Part shown: positions 1-4,848 of the stretch, piece by piece | Position numbering within the stretch: position 1 is the first letter of the stretch | Layout: each line of letters opens with the position of its first letter | NCBI GenBank assembly: GCA_046080565.1 | Contig: JBJTUF010000239.1 | Span: 1 to 5,746 of the forward strand | Origin: Cuspidothrix sp046080565 | GTDB lineage: Bacteria > Cyanobacteriota > Cyanobacteriia > Cyanobacteriales > Nostocaceae | Length of the DNA: 5,746 nt | Reading direction: 5' to 3' | Made by a program: the position numbers and the translations under genes | The notes under the pieces: generated by a model | What the model saw: only the letters and a program-made list of their open reading frames with translations | What the model was told of the DNA's origin: nothing | Databases searched by the model: none

Positions 1-40
1 TTAGGTGTATTTTGTAGAATTCAGGTAACATTATCAATAG

Positions 41-349
41 ATAGTCCTTATTGAGAATAGTGGGGCTATCTTTTTTTACCATAAATCGGTACAATTTTCA
101 CCTGATAAGCTGTTTAGGTTATTTCGTCATCCCCTCAGATATATTCCTATTTATAGTAAATATTTCACCAATGAAGAAATCAAAGGAATTATTGCATTTT
201 ACGAAACACCATTAGGCAAGAAAACATTATCTGTACTTCCGCAAATTTCCCAAGAGTCTACAGCAATTGGGATAAAATATGGTAGACAAGCAGCAGAAAG
301 AGCATTAAAAAAACTGGAAGAAGAAGGGTATATTCGTCTGCGTAAATAA
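41..349 (+). pseudogene. 5'-truncated DUF2059-domain gene remnant
   Basis: The frame is open from after a TAG at 38-40 to a TAA at 347-349, but it contains no ATG, GTG or TTG that could start it. From about 143 the translation reads IPIYSKYFTNEEIKGIIAFY, then ETPLGKK, then VLPQISQES, and ends with a charged helix ALKKLEEEGYIRLRK. This is the pattern of the DUF2059 C-terminal half (PIY..[YH]FT.EEI...I.FY.TP.GKK), a small family of unknown function found in many Gram-negative bacteria and cyanobacteria. Residues before 143 do not resemble the family, so the 5' half appears lost or replaced. I call it a pseudogene, with moderate confidence in the family and good confidence that no start codon exists here. 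Nothing else is recognisable in 1-142. Confidence 0.6.
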
Positions 350-425
350 AACTTCGTCATCATCTAAATTGATAGTTTTGTCTTATTTATATTAGGACAG
401 GTGAAACATTTGTAAGAATAATTTA

Positions 426-514
426 GGACTTACACATTTTAACGAAATCTAGGGGTTTGAGATTGCTTCCTTACATCGCAATGATAGTATTTGAAGTAAG
501 TTTTCCGTAAGTCC
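426..514. repeat. MITE-like element with GGACTTAC ends
   Basis: GGACTTAC at 426-433 is repeated in inverse as GTAAGTCC at 507-514, bounding an 89-base non-coding stretch. Dispersed repeats with GGACTTACG-type ends are common in Nostocales genomes. The element at 4849-4961 begins with the same GGACTTAC and shares the internal 10-mer GGGTTTGAGA (453-462 here, 4933-4942 there), so both probably belong to one family. No clear target-site duplication is seen. Confidence 0.55.
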
Positions 515-550
515 AGAAATTATCGGGTTTTTACAAAAGCTATTTTGATT

Positions 551-700
551 GGGAGCATCCCAATTTTGAGGAAATAAACTCAGCAAGTGTAAAATCTCTC
601 TAAAACTCTCTTTTATTGATGTCTTTCATCCCTTCGTTGCTTGTTCATTTTATATCTTGATATCAAGCAAAAAATAAACTGACACATTTGGGATGCTCCC
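551..700. repeat. 150-bp MITE-like element with perfect 13-bp terminal inverted repeats
   Basis: GGGAGCATCCCAA (551-563) and TTGGGATGCTCCC (688-700) are exact reverse complements and bound exactly 150 bases of AT-rich, non-coding DNA. Each end can also fold on itself (GGGA-GCA-TCCC). A 12-base perfect palindrome, CTTGATATCAAG, lies inside at 656-667. No open frame of useful size and no obvious target duplication are present. Length and end structure fit a non-autonomous transposable element. It lies just downstream of the dihydrouridine synthase stop codon, so its hairpins may also affect the 3' end of that transcript. Confidence 0.65.
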
Positions 701-727
701 GCTTTTACAATGTTTCACCCCTACAAA

Positions 728-1780
728 TTATAAAGCAATTATTGCTGGTGATTCTTCTTCTATTTCATACCCATGAGCTAATTTTTCCATAGCACCATCA
801 ATTAAATCTAAACCTTGTTGAACAGTTTCCATTAAACTTAATTTACCTCGTAAATCAGCAGCACCCATAAAGCCTTTGGCATACCAAGTCATGTGTTTAC
901 GAGCTTGACGTACCCCCCTATCTCCTTTATACTCCCATAAAGCAAAAAGATGTTCTCTGGCACATTCTAAACGTTGAATTGGGTTAGGTGGTGGCAATAG
1001 TTCTCCAGTTTTTAAGAAATGATCAACTTCACCCACTAAAAAAGGATAACCTAAAGTTCCACGAGAACACATTACCCCATCTGCACCAGTTTGTTCTAAA
1101 CATTTTACCGCAGCTTCCACAGAGAAAATATCCCCATTTCCAATCACAGGAATTGACAATATTTCTTTAACTTTTGCTATCCATTCCCACCGCGCATTAC
1201 CGTTATAACCTTGGGAGCGAGTTCGTCCATGCACAGTAATCATTTTTGCTCCCGCGTCTTCCATTCTTTTCGCAAAATCAAGAATTGTAATTTCATTTTC
1301 ATTCCAACCAATGCGGGTTTTTACAGTAACGGGAACATCTACCGCTTTAACCACTTCCCGCACAATTGTTTCCGCAATTTCTGGTTGACGTAATAAGGAA
1401 GAACCACCACCATTTTTAGTAATTTTATTAACAGGACATCCCATATTAATATCAACAGTATCCGCACCTTCCGCAACCGCTTTTATAGCTGCTTCTGCTA
1501 AAAAATCGGGACGACAATCAAATAATTGAATACTAATTGGACGTTCGTTAGGATCTACTTCCATAATTATTGGTAATTGGTTAACATAGTGTAAACCCGT
1601 TGCATTGACCATTTCCGTATACATCATGGATTCTGGTGCATAACGCCGCACCAAACGACGAAACACCAAATCAGTTACTCCCGATAATGGAGACTGCAAA
1701 ACCCGGCTTTTCACCTCAAATGAGCCGATTTTTAGGGGTGTGGAAAGTCTAGCTTGAAGTTCAGGAGAAAGGGAAATCAT
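728..1780 (-). CDS. dusB: tRNA-dihydrouridine synthase (DusB/NifR3 type)
   Basis: This 350-residue flavoenzyme would reduce uridine to 5,6-dihydrouridine in the tRNA D-loop region, using FMN and NADPH, in the cytoplasm. An N-terminal TIM barrel carries the family signatures: SPLSGVTD near residue 30, DINMGCPVNK with the catalytic Cys at about 115 followed by KNGGGSSLL, VTVKTRIGW at about 151-159, ITVHGRTRSQGY at about 181-192 and PVIGNGDI at about 211-218. The phosphate-binding stretch reads GADGVMCSRG, where many bacterial DusB proteins have MIGRG. The C-terminal helical domain contains REHLF and RQARKHMTWYAKG. Length is normal for the family and the ATG at 1780 gives a complete N-terminus. 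The gene diverges from the TM2 gene and its 3' end abuts repeats. The B subtype is less certain than the Dus assignment. Confidence 0.93.
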   Translation of the reverse strand: MISLSPELQARLSTPLKIGSFEVKSRVLQSPLSGVTDLVFRRLVRRYAPESMMYTEMVNATGLHYVNQLPIIMEVDPNERPISIQLFDCRPDFLAEAAIKAVAEGADTVDINMGCPVNKITKNGGGSSLLRQPEIAETIVREVVKAVDVPVTVKTRIGWNENEITILDFAKRMEDAGAKMITVHGRTRSQGYNGNARWEWIAKVKEILSIPVIGNGDIFSVEAAVKCLEQTGADGVMCSRGTLGYPFLVGEVDHFLKTGELLPPPNPIQRLECAREHLFALWEYKGDRGVRQARKHMTWYAKGFMGAADLRGKLSLMETVQQGLDLIDGAMEKLAHGYEIEEESPAIIAL

Positions 1781-1887
1781 GGTGATAAATAAATATAATG
1801 GTTAATTAGGGAATCGAGGTCTGATCAGTGGTAGTTAATGGGAATGTGGATTATTAACCTAGTAAATCCTAATGGGCATAAAATAAG
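1781..1887. promoter_or_regulatory. Divergent intergenic region between dusB and the TM2 gene
   Basis: These 107 bases must hold the promoters for both the leftward dusB and the rightward TM2 gene. An inverted pair, GGTTAAT (1800-1806) and ATTAACC (1853-1859), brackets most of it. No convincing -35/-10 pair or strong ribosome binding site could be picked on either strand, so only the role of the region is asserted. Confidence 0.35.
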
Positions 1888-2382
1888 ATGAATATAAAAA
1901 ATACTGAACATAAAGACCGTTTACTTGTCTCTTACATCTTATGTGCGGCGGGTTTTGTGGGAATAGGCGGGTTACATCGTTTATATAATGGTAAAACGGC
2001 TACTGGTTTATTATGGTTCTTTACCTGTGGTTTCTTTTACTTGGGACAAATTTATGATTTATTAATCATACCTAATATGGTAGACGAATATGAGCAGAAA
2101 TTGCTACTAAAAGCAGGTTTGTCACCTTTAGGTGTCCCCCTGAATGAACGAATATTTATTTCCCAAGTTCACAAACCAGCGGAGAAACCAATGATTGTTA
2201 AACTAATAGAAGCCGCAGAAGCTAAGGGTGGTAGTTTGACTGTAACTCAAGCTGTTAAGGCTACAGGAATGAGCTTTGCAGAAGTCGAAGCTGCACTCCA
2301 AGAAATGCTGAAATCAAATCATATCAGAATTGGTAATGACCCTATTTCTGGAGTCGTAACTTATTATTTTGATGAATTGTAA
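1888..2382 (+). CDS. TM2-domain membrane protein with C-terminal helical/winged-helix-like region
   Basis: The 164-residue protein has two hydrophobic segments (about residues 12-28 and 39-61) joined by the TM2-domain turn GGLHRLYNGK. Near 53-64 lies GQIYDLLIIPNMV, the polar-then-hydrophobic pattern closing the second helix. It should sit in a membrane with both ends on the same side. After a linker, residues about 103-162 (VKLIEAAEAKGG, LTVTQAVKATGMSFAEVEAALQ, then a beta-like IGNDPISGVVTYYF) look like a small winged-helix-type domain seen in cyanobacterial TM2 proteins. Function is unknown; TM2 domains are not enzymes. The ATG at 1888 gives a complete TM2 domain, although the ribosome binding site is weak. 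The last 25 or so codons have a degenerate second copy at 4984-5061, on the other side of the restriction-modification cassette. Confidence 0.85.
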   Translation: MNIKNTEHKDRLLVSYILCAAGFVGIGGLHRLYNGKTATGLLWFFTCGFFYLGQIYDLLIIPNMVDEYEQKLLLKAGLSPLGVPLNERIFISQVHKPAEKPMIVKLIEAAEAKGGSLTVTQAVKATGMSFAEVEAALQEMLKSNHIRIGNDPISGVVTYYFDEL

Positions 2383-2481
2383 TAATTAAAAATAGCATCT
2401 TTAATCAATTACCACCAGATGTCTAATAGAGAACGATTAGAAAAAAGAAATTTTGACACTCGATAAAAACCTGTTTTGGGT

Positions 2482-2500
2482 TTATCCTATATTCGGTTTT
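2482..2500. promoter_or_regulatory. Candidate C-protein operator, upstream (activating) site
   Basis: The plus strand reads TTATCCTATATTCGGTTTT. It matches the methyltransferase-upstream element (4817-4835, ATAACCTATATTGGGTTAT) at 13 of 15 bases across 2486-2500 versus 4821-4835. Its centre (2491) is about 31 bases, three helical turns, from the centre of the second site at 2522. It would lie near -41 to -43 relative to a start set by the TATACT box, the usual place for an activator. An inverted repeat, ATCCTA/TAGGAT (2484-2489, 2500-2505), overlaps it. Binding by the 2559-2807 protein is inference. Confidence 0.5.
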
Positions 2501-2531
2501 AGGATGGAACAAGTTAGACAATATACTCTAA
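2499..2531 (+). promoter_or_regulatory. Candidate promoter of the controller/endonuclease operon with second operator
   Basis: TATACT (2522-2527) is a near-consensus -10. Seventeen bases upstream is a poor -35, TTAGGA (2499-2504), as expected for a promoter that needs an activator. The predicted start is near 2534, giving a leader of about 25 bases. The -10 lies within GTTAGACAATATACTCTAA (2513-2531), whose TTAGA/TCTAA arms are inverted and whose core CAATATA matches the methyltransferase operator core. Occupancy here would block RNA polymerase. An upstream activating site plus a downstream repressing site is the usual arrangement for C-protein autoregulation. Confidence 0.45.
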
Positions 2532-2558
2532 TTTTTCTCAAGATCACCATCAGTTCAA

Positions 2559-2807
2559 GTGTCTAAATCGGTTTTCACTGAAGAATACAATCAGTTTCGC
2601 AAAATGCTGATAGATGCTCGCAAAGCTGCTAACCTTACTCAAGCAGAGCTATCAGCAAAATTAGAGCGTCCACAATCCTACGTATCAAAGTATGAACGTG
2701 GGGAGCGTCGTCTTGACCTGATTGAATTTTTACAATTGGCTCAAGTTCTGGAAATAGATCCATTGAATTTTATTGAAAATTTGCTCACATATAATAAAGA
2801 GAGGTAA
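2559..2807 (+). CDS. XRE-family controller (C) protein of the restriction-modification system
   Basis: The 82-residue protein is a single Cro/C1-type DNA-binding domain: helix MLIDARKAANLT, helix-turn-helix TQAELSAKLERPQSYVSKYE at about 27-46, then GERRLDLIEFLQLAQVLEIDP. Size and fold match C proteins, which bind their own promoter as dimers, first activating and later repressing transcription so that methylation precedes cutting. It lies directly upstream of the endonuclease, 2 bases apart, so the two are surely co-transcribed. The start is GTG at 2559 with no obvious ribosome binding site; the first in-frame ATG (2604) would cut the first helix. Upstream operator-like sites support autoregulation. 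The XRE domain is certain; the C-protein role is inferred from context, since many XRE regulators look alike. Confidence 0.85.
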   Translation: MSKSVFTEEYNQFRKMLIDARKAANLTQAELSAKLERPQSYVSKYERGERRLDLIEFLQLAQVLEIDPLNFIENLLTYNKER

Positions 2808-2812
2808 TTATT
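2798..2812 (+). promoter_or_regulatory. Ribosome binding site and ATT start of the endonuclease gene
   Basis: AGAGAGG (2798-2804) is the best Shine-Dalgarno sequence in the cassette. It overlaps the end of the controller gene. Five bases after it is ATT (2810-2812), in frame with the endonuclease and aligned with Met1 of BglII. No ATG, GTG or TTG lies in frame between here and ATG 2906, which has no Shine-Dalgarno sequence. The site therefore argues for initiation at ATT, or at an ATG that has mutated at its third base. Confidence 0.6.
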
Positions 2813-3469
2813 CTAATTCAAATTACTGATTTTAATGCCGCTAATACTGTTATTAATACCCATTATAATCTAGAGTGGAATGAGATTGAAACTGTTCTAA
2901 CTAGAATGCCTTTACACATTAAGGGTTCAAGTCAAGCTAACAAACAGGGAAAACCTATTTTCGATCCAGTAGGAACGAATTTATACATTGACAATTACCT
3001 GAATAAATTGGGATGGAATCTACTGCCAATTCCTACTCAATACGAATTTTTTGGTAAAGGGATTGATCTTGCTAAAGCAGGATTAATTCTTGAAAATCAG
3101 TTTTCTAACTATCCATTTTTACTCAATAATACAGCAAGAGTAGAGTTTTTCTTTCAAAAAGGCACTCAATTAGGGGGACAGTCCATCAAACTCATGATTA
3201 TAATTACCAAATCGCAAATATTTCCTTCTTCCAATAGTTCCCTGTACTATGAGCAAGCTGTTCGACAGTTATCAGCCCTAGATGAAATAAAATTGTTTAA
3301 AATACCAATTAGAGTTGTCGGTTTATTTGAACATATAAATACAACTGCATCCGCTATTTGGACAGAATATGAGAAGAAAACTGCTCGAAAGATTGTTAAC
3401 CAAAATCAATGTCAATACCAAATAAAATCAGGCAAGAAAAATAATCAGTATACATTTCATTTGATATGA
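2810..3469 (+). CDS. Type II restriction endonuclease, BglII family (predicted AGATCT)
   Basis: Read from ATT 2810 this is 219 residues; BglII as I recall it has about 223. The N-terminus reads ILIQITDFNAANTVI against BglII MKIDITDYNHADEIL, then MPLHIK against MPLHVK. Further matches are IFDPVGTN.YI, the run QFSNYPFLLNNT, IIITK, and FP.SNSSLYYEQA. The catalytic pattern D(x8)ExQ is kept at about Asp86, Glu95 and Gln97 (BglII Asp84, Glu93, Gln95). The residue equivalent to BglII Asn69 is not evident (GWNLLPIP against KNNIPIP), and the C-terminal 40 residues diverge. The conserved segment that contacts the bases in BglII suggests the same A^GATCT target; metal-dependent cleavage is inferred from the family. 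It is coupled to the controller gene. Starting at ATG 2906 would give 187 residues and drop a conserved N-terminus. Confidence 0.9.
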   Translation: MLIQITDFNAANTVINTHYNLEWNEIETVLTRMPLHIKGSSQANKQGKPIFDPVGTNLYIDNYLNKLGWNLLPIPTQYEFFGKGIDLAKAGLILENQFSNYPFLLNNTARVEFFFQKGTQLGGQSIKLMIIITKSQIFPSSNSSLYYEQAVRQLSALDEIKLFKIPIRVVGLFEHINTTASAIWTEYEKKTARKIVNQNQCQYQIKSGKKNNQYTFHLI

Positions 3470-3474
3470 ATATT

Positions 3475-3492
3475 AATGGTAATACCATTTTT
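3475..3492 (+). terminator. Candidate Rho-independent terminator after the endonuclease gene
   Basis: AATGGT (3475-3480), loop AAT and ACCATT (3484-3489) form a 6-bp stem ending in a run of five T (3488-3492), six bases after the endonuclease stop codon. The stem is short but position and T-run suit a terminator for the controller/endonuclease operon. It overlaps one end of the repeat at 3482-3574. Confidence 0.45.
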
Positions 3493-3574
3493 ATATGAAG
3501 CTCCACAGAATAATTCCTTAATTAATAAGGTTTTCAGCCCTCTAATTATATGCAACTTCACATTAGATTGGTAT
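3482..3574. repeat. Imperfect inverted-repeat (MITE-like) element between the convergent R and M genes
   Basis: The left end, from ATACCATTTTTATATGAAG (3482-3500), and the reverse complement of the right end, beginning ATACCAATCTAATGTGAAG, agree at about 17 of 23 positions when each is extended by four bases. The 93 bases are non-coding. Similar ATACCA...GAAGTTGC ends occur in dispersed cyanobacterial repeats as far as I recall. The ends are decayed, so this is moderate to weak. Confidence 0.4.
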
Positions 3575-3605
3575 AAGTATATTACAGATAAATAGGTGAT
3601 TTAAC

Positions 3606-3634
3606 AAAGGTTAAATATTGGATTTAACCTTTTT
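3606..3634. terminator. Bidirectional hairpin terminator between convergent R and M genes
   Basis: AAAGGTTAAAT (3606-3616), loop ATTGG, and ATTTAACCTTT (3622-3632) form a perfect 11-bp stem followed by T (CCTTTTT ending at 3634). It is 34 bases from the methyltransferase stop codon. On the minus strand the stem is followed by TTTG, so it may serve both directions, keeping the two convergent transcripts from running into each other. Confidence 0.65.
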
Positions 3635-3668
3635 GATTCCTAATTTACCAGTCTTTAATCTTACTGTA

Positions 3669-4811
3669 CTAAATCCATAATTGTAGTTCAACCTGTTCAA
3701 TCTGTTCTACTTCTTTAACTGTTTTATTTTGCAACTGTGTTTTCTTTCCAGTTCCATTTAGCTTTGGATCTATGGGAACTTCTTCATTTCGTAAACCAGC
3801 AGCAAAAGCAGTTTCTTCATAGAGTAATCTATCTTCCATTTCTTGTAAATGATATTCTTCTGGATAAATTTTTGCTTTACTGCGTTCTGAAGCTTTATTT
3901 CCTATTTGTAAATCAAATCTAAATTTTTCGATGGGTTCACCCGTTTTATCAACGTAATCGCGCAATGTTTTTAAATTAGGAAAATATCCATTTTCATCTG
4001 GTTTACCACTGAGACGACGTAGTGCAACTTCATGATATTTTGTTTCAATTTCTGTTCCGATAAAATGGCGTTCATAATCTCTAGCTACCACTGCTACAGT
4101 ACCAGTACCCATATAAGGATCTAAGACAATATCATTTTTTTCGGTTGTGGCTAAGATGATTCTAGCTACTAGATCTTCTGGAAATTGACAGGGGTGTATA
4201 GTTTGTTCTTCATGGTTGTGTTTGACATTGCGAAACATCCAAATATCACCAGGATTTTTACCATCTGGATTACATGAAAGTTCACCTTTACGATTTCCTC
4301 GAAAATGCTTCTTATTTTGATATTTTTGGGGAACTCTAATTGCATCTAAATTAAATTTATAATTATCAGATTTACTAAACCAGAGAATTGTTTCATGTCT
4401 ACAAGAAAATTTCTTTTGAGCGTGTAATCCATGTTGTCTAGCCCATATAATACGATTACGGGGAATTAAATTACAAGATTCAATAATGGGAAAAAAACGA
4501 ATATCTAAAGGAATAAGCATTCCTTTATCAGCAAAAGATCCAACTTGCCAAAATAACGAACCTGTTTTTTTAAGAATCCTAGCGCATTGTTTTAATACTA
4601 AAATTTGTTCTTTTAAATAAATGTCAAGAGCTTGTTTAGATTCATATTCTTTACCTAAATTATAGGGAGGTGAAGATACAACTAAATCTACACTTTCATC
4701 TGGTAATTTACAGAGCATTTGTAAGCAATCTTCTAAGATTATTTTATCTACAGGTATATCCTCTGGGTTAATCTTCACTTTTGTATTGACCTCATAAGCA
4801 ATTGTCAACAA
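3669..4811 (-). CDS. DNA methyltransferase, beta-class (probably N4-cytosine), partner of the BglII-like enzyme
   Basis: Motif order is beta class. The catalytic motif IV, SSPPYNLGKEYE, comes first (SPPY at about 47-50), and the S-adenosylmethionine-binding motif I, LDPYMGTGTVAVVA (about 230-243), comes last, followed by GTEIETKYHEVALRRL. TSPPY/SSPPY is typical of N4-cytosine enzymes, and the BglII methylase is one (AGATm4CT), so the substrate prediction fits. Between the motifs lie HETILWFSK and IHPCQFPEDLVARII. Residues 270-380 form a charged C-terminal extension I do not recognise. The longest frame starts at TTG 4811, directly after an in-frame TGA. However, the best promoter would start RNA near 4807, and GTG 4778 (Val12), with GAGG 11 bases upstream, is a good alternative giving 369 residues. 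It converges with the endonuclease and would protect host AGATCT sites. Confidence 0.9.
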   Translation of the reverse strand: MLTIAYEVNTKVKINPEDIPVDKIILEDCLQMLCKLPDESVDLVVSSPPYNLGKEYESKQALDIYLKEQILVLKQCARILKKTGSLFWQVGSFADKGMLIPLDIRFFPIIESCNLIPRNRIIWARQHGLHAQKKFSCRHETILWFSKSDNYKFNLDAIRVPQKYQNKKHFRGNRKGELSCNPDGKNPGDIWMFRNVKHNHEEQTIHPCQFPEDLVARIILATTEKNDIVLDPYMGTGTVAVVARDYERHFIGTEIETKYHEVALRRLSGKPDENGYFPNLKTLRDYVDKTGEPIEKFRFDLQIGNKASERSKAKIYPEEYHLQEMEDRLLYEETAFAAGLRNEEVPIDPKLNGTGKKTQLQNKTVKEVEQIEQVELQLWI

Positions 4812-4813
4812 TC

Positions 4814-4842
4814 ATAATAACCTATATTGGGTTATATGGCAA
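4814..4842 (-). promoter_or_regulatory. Methyltransferase promoter with candidate C-protein operator in the spacer
   Basis: On the minus strand, TTGCCA (4837-4842) and TATTAT (4814-4819) are each one base from consensus and exactly 17 bases apart. The spacer is almost filled by a 19-base palindrome-like element, ATAACC-caatata-GGTTAT on the minus strand (4817-4835), with perfect 6-bp arms. Its core and left flank recur at the controller promoter (2482-2500, 2513-2531). A protein bound here would sit over the promoter, so repression of the methyltransferase by the controller is predicted. The RNA start would be near 4807, downstream of the TTG at 4811. Confidence 0.55.
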
Positions 4843-4848
4843 TTTTGT

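Larger units (their letters stand above)
400..719. repeat. Outer inverted repeat bounding nested small repeats
   Basis: GGTGAAACATTTGTAA (400-415) and TTACAATGTTTCACC (705-719) are reverse complements apart from one inserted T. They bracket the non-coding stretch between the DUF2059 remnant and the 3' end of the dihydrouridine synthase gene. They could be the ends of an old non-autonomous element of about 320 bases into which the two inner elements (426-514 and 551-700) later inserted. No coding sequence or transposase is visible inside. Calling it one element is inference; the inverted repeat itself is seen directly. Confidence 0.5.

Noticed and set aside
350..727. CRISPR array in the repeat-rich stretch
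   Set aside because: The repeats are inverted pairs, not regularly spaced direct repeats, and no cas genes are present.
1054..1080. MCSRG instead of MIGRG in the flavin-phosphate loop of the dihydrouridine synthase as a possible defect
   Set aside because: All other signatures including the catalytic Cys are intact, and I recall similar wording in cyanobacterial homologues, so it is likely lineage-typical.
988..1393. Short plus-strand frames inside the dihydrouridine synthase gene (988-1170, 1211-1393)
   Set aside because: They lie opposite a clearly conserved enzyme and their translations show no domain or plausible start signal.
2453..2493. TTGACA (2453-2458) as the -35 of the controller promoter
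   Set aside because: No acceptable -10 lies 16-18 bases downstream; TATATT at 2488 is too far. The TATACT box at 2522 fits better.
2455..2563. GACACT (2455-2460) and AGTGTC (2558-2563) as halves of a controller box
   Set aside because: A 6-base inverted pair about 100 bases apart is easily chance, and one half overlaps the start codon.
3737..3922. Plus-strand 61-residue frame opposite the methyltransferase C-terminus
   Set aside because: A shadow of the minus-strand gene; no ribosome binding site or recognisable motif.
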